From positions 1 to 11,769 of the forward strand of contig PEXF01000127.1 in NCBI GenBank assembly GCA_002779205.1: a DNA stretch of 11,769 bases, given 5' to 3'. This DNA is from Candidatus Hydromicrobium americanum. Its GTDB lineage: Bacteria > Actinomycetota > Humimicrobiia > Humimicrobiales > Humimicrobiaceae. Shown piece after piece: positions 7,554 to 11,769 of the stretch. Under the pieces are notes generated by a model, which saw only the letters and a list, made by a program, of their open reading frames with translations, did not search any database and had not been told where the DNA came from. Position 1 is the stretch's first letter. Each line of letters opens with the position of its first letter. A program made the translations under genes and the position numbers.

Positions 7554-7582
7554 TTTCTAAAAAATCATAAAATAATTAGAAT
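7554..7582 (+). promoter_or_regulatory. Possible promoter of the FAH-family gene
   Basis: TTTCTA (7554-7559) and TAGAAT (7577-7582) are 17 bp apart. The -35 is weak and the region is AT-rich, so chance is possible. The -10 is inside one copy of a direct repeat TAATTAGAAT whose second copy follows at 7590-7599, just past the expected start point. That is a plausible place for an operator. Confidence 0.25.
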
Positions 7583-7623
7583 AAAGTACTAATTAGAATT
7601 TAATTACATATCAGGGAGAAAGA

Positions 7624-8289
7624 ATGCATTTTAAGCCAGATATCAATACCTATATTCCCGGCAAAATAGTATGCGTTGGAATGAATTACAAATCCCATAT
7701 TGAAGAGCAGGACGGGCGGTTCCCAAAAAAACCTGTGCTTTTTGCAAAGGCAAGGAGCTGCGTTATAAAGAATGAGGAAAATATCATATATCCCCGGGAA
7801 GTTGAAGAACTTGATTATGAGGTAGAGCTTGCAGTTGTGATAGGCAGAAAGATGAAAGATATCCCTGAGGATAAGGTATCTGATTATATTTATGGTTATA
7901 CAATAATGAATGATGTTACTGCCAGGGATATCCAGAAAAACGAGCATCAATGGTACCGGGCAAAGAGTTTTGATACTTTCGGGCCCATTGGACCGGTTAT
8001 AGCCAGCAAGGATAAAATACCTGACCCCCAGAACCTGAACCTTAAATCTTATGTGAATGGCGAGCTAAGACAGAATGGAAATACATCGGATATGATATTC
8101 GGGGTTTACCCGCTTATATCTTACATCTCCAGGTCTATTACCTTAGAGGCAGGAGACCTTATATCAACCGGAACTCCTGCAGGAGTGGGGATATTTATGA
8201 AAAAGAAAAAACTGTTAAAGTCCGGAGATGTGGTAATCTGTGAGATTGAAAATATTGGAAAACTTGAAAATAAAGTCATTTCAGAGTAA
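7624..8289 (+). CDS. Fumarylacetoacetate hydrolase (FAH) family protein
   Basis: A 221-residue cytoplasmic enzyme of the FAH superfamily, whose members are metal-dependent hydrolases or decarboxylases acting on 2-oxo/acylpyruvate-type acids. The metal ligands are visible as ELDYEVELAVVIG (Glu66 and Glu68) and MNDVTARD (Asp97). Other family blocks are VGMNYKSH (18-25), the YRAKSFDTFGPIGP loop with Lys114, and STGTPAGVG (181-189). The size matches the short single-domain subgroup (acylpyruvase or oxaloacetate-decarboxylase types), not full fumarylacetoacetase. The ATG follows an AGGGAG site at good spacing. It appears monocistronic, so the pathway cannot be read from its neighbours and the exact substrate is unknown. 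Confidence 0.88.
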   Translation: MHFKPDINTYIPGKIVCVGMNYKSHIEEQDGRFPKKPVLFAKARSCVIKNEENIIYPREVEELDYEVELAVVIGRKMKDIPEDKVSDYIYGYTIMNDVTARDIQKNEHQWYRAKSFDTFGPIGPVIASKDKIPDPQNLNLKSYVNGELRQNGNTSDMIFGVYPLISYISRSITLEAGDLISTGTPAGVGIFMKKKKLLKSGDVVICEIENIGKLENKVISE

Positions 8290-8297
8290 ACGCTAAA

Positions 8298-8340
8298 GCT
8301 AGTTATATATATAAATGCTCCAAAAACTGGCGAATTTTTT
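8298..8340 (+). terminator. Probable intrinsic terminator after the FAH-family gene
   Basis: GCTAGTT (8298-8304) pairs with AACTGGC (8325-8331), seven pairs including one G-U, around a 20-nt AT-rich loop. Six T residues follow (8335-8340). The loop is longer than usual and the T-run starts 3 nt past the stem, so the strength is uncertain. Its position, 9 nt past the stop codon, fits. Confidence 0.4.
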
Positions 8341-8400
8341 ATCCTAAACATCACAAGGCTTCAAATTTATTTTAGAAGTGATTTAATTTAAATTTTTTTA

Positions 8401-8463
8401 TTTAATAATTCACTTTATTTTATTATAATCACTGTTGACCATTATAAATTCAAATTTACCTTA
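8401..8463 (+). promoter_or_regulatory. Candidate promoter region of the Na/Pi-cotransporter-family gene
   Basis: Two overlapping options exist. A perfect TATAAT (8424-8429) with a weak TTTAAT (8401-8406) 17 bp upstream would start RNA near 8436. Alternatively TTGACC (8435-8440), 16 bp before TACCTT (8457-8462), would place the start at about the ATG itself and give a leaderless message. The gene lacks a visible Shine-Dalgarno site, which keeps the second option open. Confidence 0.3.
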
Positions 8464-8467
8464 ATTT

Positions 8468-10087
8468 ATGTATTTTAAATTAGTTATAGAAGTAATTGGT
8501 GGGCTGGCCCTTTTTATCTTCGGTATCACTAGACTCAGTGATAGTCTCCAGAAAATCACATCCAATAAATTAAAAACAGTAATAAATACCCTGACAAAAA
8601 AATCCTGGTCTACGGTACTAGTAGGCCTTTTTACTACATCGATTATCCAGAGCAGCAGCGCGACATCAGTAATGACTGTTGGTTTTGTAAATGCCGGTCT
8701 TATAACCTTAAGGCAGGCCATAGGAATAATAATAGGTGCAAATATCGGCACCACAGTAACTGCCCAGATAGTATCTTTTAAAATAGACATACTGGCTTAT
8801 CCTTTGATAATCATAGGATTCTTAATGAATTTTTTAAGCAGGAGAAGGAGAAATAAAAATATTGGAATGACCATAATCGGACTTGGACTTCTATTCCTTG
8901 GAATGACAGTAATGAAAGGAGCACTGGAGCCCCTTAGAGATAATGAAATCTTTAAAAACTTCCTTCTTACTTTCAGCAGAAATCCTTTCTACGGAATAAT
9001 GGCTGGGTTGGGCTTGACTTCACTCCTGCAGAGCAGTTCAGCCACAATTGGTCTTCTTATAGCTCTTGCTTCTCAAGGACTAATACCCATAGGAGCTGCT
9101 ATTCCAATCCTTATAGGAGATAATATCGGCACCTGTTCAACTGCTCTGATATCAAGTATCGGCACAACGGTTACCGCTAAAAGAACCGCCTTTTCCCATC
9201 TACTATTTAATATCTTTGGAACTATAATATTTGTTATTCTATTATATGGATTTAGGATTGAGCCTTTGATTGCAAGTTTAACCGGAAAAAGTGTTCCTCA
9301 CCAGATTGCGAATATTCATACTATTTTCAATGTAGTTACTACCATAATCCTGTTCCCAATGATTGGATTATTTGAAAAAGTAGTTATAAAACTTATTCCA
9401 GGTAAAGACATAATAGTGAATAAAAATGCGTTATATCTGGACAGCAGACTAATTGGTACCCCATCTCTTTCATTAGAGCAAGCAAAAAAAGAGTTACTCC
9501 GAGTAACCAAAATAACTCATACCATGTTAAATCTTTCATTTGAAAGACTGCATAAAAAAGATACTGTTATTGAAAAAAAGGTACTTGACAGGGAATCTGC
9601 CGTAGACAGCATTACAGAAGACATAATAAGATACCTGACTAAAGTATCTCAAAAATCATTGGGTTTAAGACTATCCAATATGCTAACCAATTTATATCAT
9701 ATAGCCTATGACGCAGAAAGAGCCGGTGACCATGCTGAGAGCATACTCTATTTAATGCTTGTAAAAGAAGAGAATAATATGACTTTTAGTAAAATTGCTT
9801 TTCAGGAACTAGAAACGGCACATGATAAAGTCAACCATCTGTTTAATATCTTAATATTAGGTATGGAAAATAACAATTTAGACAAGCTCAAACAGTGCGA
9901 AAAAATTGAATCTGAAATAGATTTAATGGTAAAAGAAATAAGGACAAACCACCTAAAAAGACTCCAGAATGGTGAATGTATGCCGCTTTCAGGAGTTGTT
10001 TTTGCAGATATTATTTTACATCTTGAAAGAACAGGAGATCTTCTTTTTGTGATATCAAGAAATCTTTTAAATATCGAACAATATTAA
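8468..10087 (+). CDS. Na/Pi cotransporter family protein with PhoU-like C-terminal domain
   Basis: A 539-residue membrane protein of the NptA/YjbB-type Na+/phosphate cotransporter group. The membrane part (about 1-310) shows the inverted-repeat hallmark of the family: QSSSATSVMTVGF (61-73) with GANIGTTVTAQ (90-100), and the second copy QSSSATIGLLIA (188-199) with GDNIGTCSTAL (217-227). The QSSS motifs line the substrate and sodium sites in relatives. Residues about 335-539 are soluble, helical and PhoU-like, with the acidic/His metal-type stretches typical of PhoU helices (YDAERAGDHAE, LERTGDLL). The family imports or exports phosphate with sodium. Direction is not predictable here. No pst/phoB genes are nearby. 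No clear ribosome site precedes the ATG. There is no intrinsic terminator in the 33 nt before the convergent transporter gene. Confidence 0.9.
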   Translation: MYFKLVIEVIGGLALFIFGITRLSDSLQKITSNKLKTVINTLTKKSWSTVLVGLFTTSIIQSSSATSVMTVGFVNAGLITLRQAIGIIIGANIGTTVTAQIVSFKIDILAYPLIIIGFLMNFLSRRRRNKNIGMTIIGLGLLFLGMTVMKGALEPLRDNEIFKNFLLTFSRNPFYGIMAGLGLTSLLQSSSATIGLLIALASQGLIPIGAAIPILIGDNIGTCSTALISSIGTTVTAKRTAFSHLLFNIFGTIIFVILLYGFRIEPLIASLTGKSVPHQIANIHTIFNVVTTIILFPMIGLFEKVVIKLIPGKDIIVNKNALYLDSRLIGTPSLSLEQAKKELLRVTKITHTMLNLSFERLHKKDTVIEKKVLDRESAVDSITEDIIRYLTKVSQKSLGLRLSNMLTNLYHIAYDAERAGDHAESILYLMLVKEENNMTFSKIAFQELETAHDKVNHLFNILILGMENNNLDKLKQCEKIESEIDLMVKEIRTNHLKRLQNGECMPLSGVVFADIILHLERTGDLLFVISRNLLNIEQY

Positions 10088-10120
10088 TTTAATCAAAGAA
10101 TGATATGACAAAAGTAATAA

Positions 10121-11029
10121 TTAAAAGCATTCCCTATCCCTTAATTTGCAAAACTCACTCTCACATTCAACTTCTATTGTGGAATGCTCTAAATTTAAAG
10201 ATCTTACAATTTCTTTAACTTTTCTTTTTATATCAATTATTTCATCTATAGTTGTATTATCTTTTACAACAATGTGAGTTGTCAGTACATTGTTTAGACT
10301 GTCTATAGACCATATATGGGTGTGATGGATTTCAATAATCTTGCCAATTTTCAGAATTTTATCCTCAATTTCTTTAATACTTATTCCTTCAGGAACAGCT
10401 TGCAGAAAAATAGAAAATGTCTTTTTAAGATTAACAGCAACGTTATACAAAATATAAATTGTAATTAATATTGATAGTACAGGATCCAATATGGGGATTT
10501 CTTTAAAAATCATTATAATACTTATAACAAGAACAGCCATCCATCCAAGAACGTCTTCAAGAAGGTGTAGGGTTATGATTCTTTCATTTAAGGATCTTCC
10601 CCTGCTCACCCTCAATACTGCAATTCCATTTATCGCTATGCCTCCTATGGCAAAGAATAACATTCCCTTTGTATTGGGCTGTTGGGGATTAAATATCCGC
10701 GGTATTGCCTGTGTCAATATATAAGCCGACCCCAGAATTAATACAAGACTATTTATTAATGCTGCCAGTAACGAGTATCTTCTATATCCATATGAATATT
10801 TCTCATCCTTTTTCTTTCTTGAGTATTTCTCCAGGACCCAGGATAACCCAAGCGATAGGCTGTCCCCTAAATCATGCAGTGCATCGGATATGATAGCAAT
10901 ACTGTTTGTCCAGAGTCCACCTATTATTTCAACAATAGTAAAACCGAGGTTTAAAAAAAACGCCATTCTGATGTTTGCAGTACTGCTGTTTTTGTGCTGA
11001 GCGTGATTATTCATTATATTCTTAATCAA
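10121..11029 (-). CDS. Cation diffusion facilitator (CDF) family metal exporter, CzcD/ZitB-like
   Basis: A membrane antiporter that typically expels Zn2+ or similar divalent cations in exchange for protons. Hydrophobic segments span about residues 22-205, followed by a cytoplasmic metal-sensing domain (about 210-290). The transport site is visible as H52xxxD56 (LHDLGDSL) and H155xxxD159 (HLLEDVLGW), the paired HxxxD arrangement of zinc-type CDFs. The cytoplasmic domain has HHTHIWSID (235-243). The tail has three cysteines (289, 294, 301), a possible extra metal site. The open frame begins with TTG at 11029, and an ATG six codons in (11014) is a plausible alternative. Neither has a strong ribosome site. 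It lies 91 nt downstream of the repeat-protein stop-to-start region if the ATG is used from that end of the open frame, and 31 nt by the TTG, so cotranscription is likely. Confidence 0.88.
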   Translation of the reverse strand: MIKNIMNNHAQHKNSSTANIRMAFFLNLGFTIVEIIGGLWTNSIAIISDALHDLGDSLSLGLSWVLEKYSRKKKDEKYSYGYRRYSLLAALINSLVLILGSAYILTQAIPRIFNPQQPNTKGMLFFAIGGIAINGIAVLRVSRGRSLNERIITLHLLEDVLGWMAVLVISIIMIFKEIPILDPVLSILITIYILYNVAVNLKKTFSIFLQAVPEGISIKEIEDKILKIGKIIEIHHTHIWSIDSLNNVLTTHIVVKDNTTIDEIIDIKRKVKEIVRSLNLEHSTIEVECESEFCKLRDRECF

Positions 11030-11060
11030 AGTTTAATAACCAAAACAATGTCTGTATATC

Positions 11061-11468
11061 TTACTTAATTTTTTCAGCTAGATTTATCAAAGCCTCTTTT
11101 AAAGCCTTTTTGCTTTTTTCAGATAAATTTTTTGAAGCCTCTTTGCTTTTTTCAGATAAATTTTTAAGAGCATCCTTTAAGGCTTTCTTGCTCCTATCTG
11201 ATAAGTCTTTCGTTATAACTTTACTTTTTTCGGATAAATTGTCAAAAGTATCCTTGCTTTTTTCGGATATGTCATCAAAAATATCCTTGCTTTTATTGGA
11301 TAAATTCTTAAGGGCATCTTTTAAAATTGACTTACTCTTATCGGACAGATCTTTTGAAACATATTTTAAAGCATCTCTACTTTTTTCGGACAAATTCTTA
11401 AGGGCATCTTTTAGTTCACTAATACTCTTTTCGGATAATTCATTATAATCTTTATGTTGAGTAGACAT
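11061..11468 (-). CDS. Hendecad-repeat amphipathic helix protein (LEA/apolipoprotein-like), function unknown
   Basis: A 135-residue, highly charged, Cys- and Trp-free protein made almost entirely of the motif LS(E/D/N)(K/R)S. Motif starts fall at residues 11, 26, 41, 56, 67, 78, 89, 104, 115 and 130 (the last as LAEKI), giving steps of 15, 15, 15, 11, 11, 11, 15, 11, 15. Both steps are close to whole turns of a helix, so one continuous amphipathic helix is expected, as in LEA group 3, apolipoprotein or phasin-like proteins. There is no signal peptide. I chose ATG 11468 because a full AAGGAGG lies 8 nt upstream. The open frame extends 22 codons further, but that part is group II intron domain V/VI and not protein-like. 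The start codon itself lies in the intron's predicted domain VI. Stress or membrane-surface roles are only an analogy. The metal exporter follows it. Confidence 0.75.
   Translation of the reverse strand: MSTQHKDYNELSEKSISELKDALKNLSEKSRDALKYVSKDLSDKSKSILKDALKNLSNKSKDIFDDISEKSKDTFDNLSEKSKVITKDLSDRSKKALKDALKNLSEKSKEASKNLSEKSKKALKEALINLAEKIK
11064..11438 (-). repeat. In-gene 33/45-nt tandem repeats coding the hendecad motifs
   Basis: The protein repeat is mirrored in DNA. On the plus strand an identical 22-nt block beginning TGCTTTTTTCAG occurs at 11111-11132 and 11144-11165 (33-nt step). Another 22-nt block, beginning AAATTCTTAAGGGC, occurs at 11302-11323 and 11392-11413 (90-nt step, two 45-nt units). 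Such identity suggests fairly recent unit duplication, and copy number may vary between strains. Confidence 0.8.
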
Positions 11469-11507
11469 CTTTTTAACCTCCTTCGTTAAGTTATTAATGC
11501 CCCTCTC
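11456..11507 (-). ncRNA. Group II intron domain VI and 3' splice site (predicted)
   Basis: GAG (11507-11505) pairs with CTC (11461-11459). A11462 is left unpaired as the likely branch point, 7 nt from the proposed end CTCAAC (11456). GGGCAT (11502-11497) pairs with ATGTCT (11468-11463), and an upper stem pairs TAACTT (11493-11488) with AGGTTA (11479-11474). The placement follows the usual group II rule of a bulged A 7-8 nt before the splice site. The start codon of the next gene is within the basal stem. Confidence 0.6.
11477..11483 (-). promoter_or_regulatory. Strong Shine-Dalgarno site of the repeat protein, inside intron domain VI
   Basis: AAGGAGG on the minus strand lies 8 nt before ATG 11468 and decides that start. 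In the predicted domain VI fold, its last AGG pairs with part of TAACTT (11493-11488), while the first four bases are in the loop. Confidence 0.7.
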
Positions 11508-11508
11508 A

Positions 11509-11541
11509 GCACCGTACTTGAGGATTTCCCTCATACGGCTC
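11509..11541 (-). ncRNA. Group II intron domain V
   Basis: The minus strand begins GAGCCGTATG and ends AGTACGGTGC, the near-universal domain V lower stem with the AGC catalytic triad at 11540-11538. The upper stem pairs TGAGGG with TCCTCA, with an AG two-base bulge. It is 33 nt rather than the usual 34. The cap is AAA closed by G-U instead of a clear GNRA tetraloop, and one A-G mismatch lies near the base. Confidence 0.8.
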
Positions 11542-11560
11542 CTCAGTAATACATTCCCTC

Positions 11561-11769
11561 TTACGAGGATAAGGCATATGTTAAATGATATATCTTTGGT
11601 TCGGGCAGTGGATTGTACTTCAGAAAGTTACTGTATTGTACCCAGTTATAACTCTTTTTCTGACTTCGTCTGTTTATCCACTTATAGGCTAACTTTACGG
11701 CAAGTTTATAGAACTTCTTTAACTCACTGTAATTACCGCTTATGCCATAATAATGGTAATGACCTAAAA
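11561..11769 (-). CDS. ltrA: Group II intron reverse transcriptase/maturase, C-terminal fragment
   Basis: Reading minus from 11767, 68 codons precede a TAA at 11563-11561, and the gene continues beyond the window. The peptide begins GHYHYYGISGNYSELKKFY and contains KWINRRSQKKSYNW and PLPEPKIYH. This is the closing segment of many bacterial LtrA-type proteins, normally written as G-YYG-GN, W-NRRSQ-KSY-W and P-P-PRI-H. The fragment lies after the reverse transcriptase catalytic domain, in or after the maturase thumb/X region, so enzymatic activity cannot be judged. It ends 19 nt before domain V, as expected for a domain IV-encoded ORF whose end approaches the intron core. The gene symbol is used in the generic sense. 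Confidence 0.88.
   Translation of the reverse strand, partial: LGHYHYYGISGNYSELKKFYKLAVKLAYKWINRRSQKKSYNWVQYSNFLKYNPLPEPKIYHLTYALSS

Larger units (their letters stand above)
7293..7623. other. AT-rich divergent intergenic region (331 nt)
   Basis: It separates fmdB (minus) from the FAH-family gene (plus). It holds a good minus-strand promoter (7343-7371), a weak plus-strand promoter (7554-7582), a 6-bp inverted repeat with a 4-nt centre (TCTTAT GGAT ATAAGA, 7507-7522), and a 10-nt direct repeat TAATTAGAAT at 7573-7582 and 7590-7599, which could be regulator sites. No RNA gene or small ORF with a ribosome site is seen. Confidence 0.5.
11456..11769 (-). mobile_element. 3' end of a group II intron (5' part outside the window)
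   Basis: Three things in order on the minus strand identify it: the C-terminus of an intron-encoded reverse transcriptase/maturase (to 11561), then a domain V hairpin (11541-11509), then domain VI (11507-11459) with an expected 3' splice end at about 11456. The element begins outside the window, so its class and completeness cannot be judged. Its 3' boundary lies inside the first codons of the repeat-protein gene. Confidence 0.8.

Noticed and set aside
11064..11438. CRISPR-like array
   Set aside because: The repeats are in frame and coding, units differ, and there are no unique spacers or cas genes.
11110..11448. Leu/Phe/Ser-rich open frame on the plus strand across the repeats
   Set aside because: It is the antisense shadow of the hendecad repeats, with no ribosome site and no protein-like start.
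11469..11534. Upstream extension of the repeat protein by 22 codons
   Set aside because: These codons are group II intron domain V and VI sequence, and a strong ribosome site supports the internal ATG at 11468.

Overview
The window is AT-rich bacterial DNA. Most genes have recognisable Shine-Dalgarno (SD) sites, and several use GTG or TTG starts. A tungstate importer sits beside pyranopterin cofactor genes, which suggests an anaerobe that uses tungsto- or molybdoenzymes. Low-GC Firmicutes or an uncultured anaerobic lineage such as Atribacterota would fit, but the phylum cannot be settled from this sequence.

Positions 1-4143, minus strand: an operon-like run in the order moeA, tupA, tupB, tupC, moaA. 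Only the first 29 codons of moaA lie inside the window. A promoter with a 17-bp spacer lies just upstream of moeA. TupABC brings in tungstate, MoaA starts pterin synthesis from GTP, and MoeA inserts the metal. Positions 4265-5098, plus strand: a protein joining an ATP-cone to an Mrr-like PD-(D/E)XK nuclease domain. Positions 5120-7292, minus strand: an ABC-2 type exporter pair (permease and ATPase, translationally coupled), preceded by a small FmdB-type zinc-ribbon gene with a clear promoter.

Positions 7624-10087, plus strand: a fumarylacetoacetate-hydrolase-family enzyme followed by a probable terminator, then a Na/phosphate-cotransporter-family protein with a PhoU-like tail. Positions 10121-11468, minus strand: a cation diffusion facilitator, preceded by a 135-residue protein built almost wholly from 11- and 15-residue amphipathic-helix repeats.

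Positions 11456-11769, minus strand: the 3' end of a group II intron. It contains the C-terminus of its reverse transcriptase/maturase, a slightly irregular domain V, and a domain VI. The predicted domain VI contains the Shine-Dalgarno sequence and start codon of the repeat protein, so the intron's 3' end appears to supply translation initiation for the neighbouring gene. This is the most unusual signal in the window.
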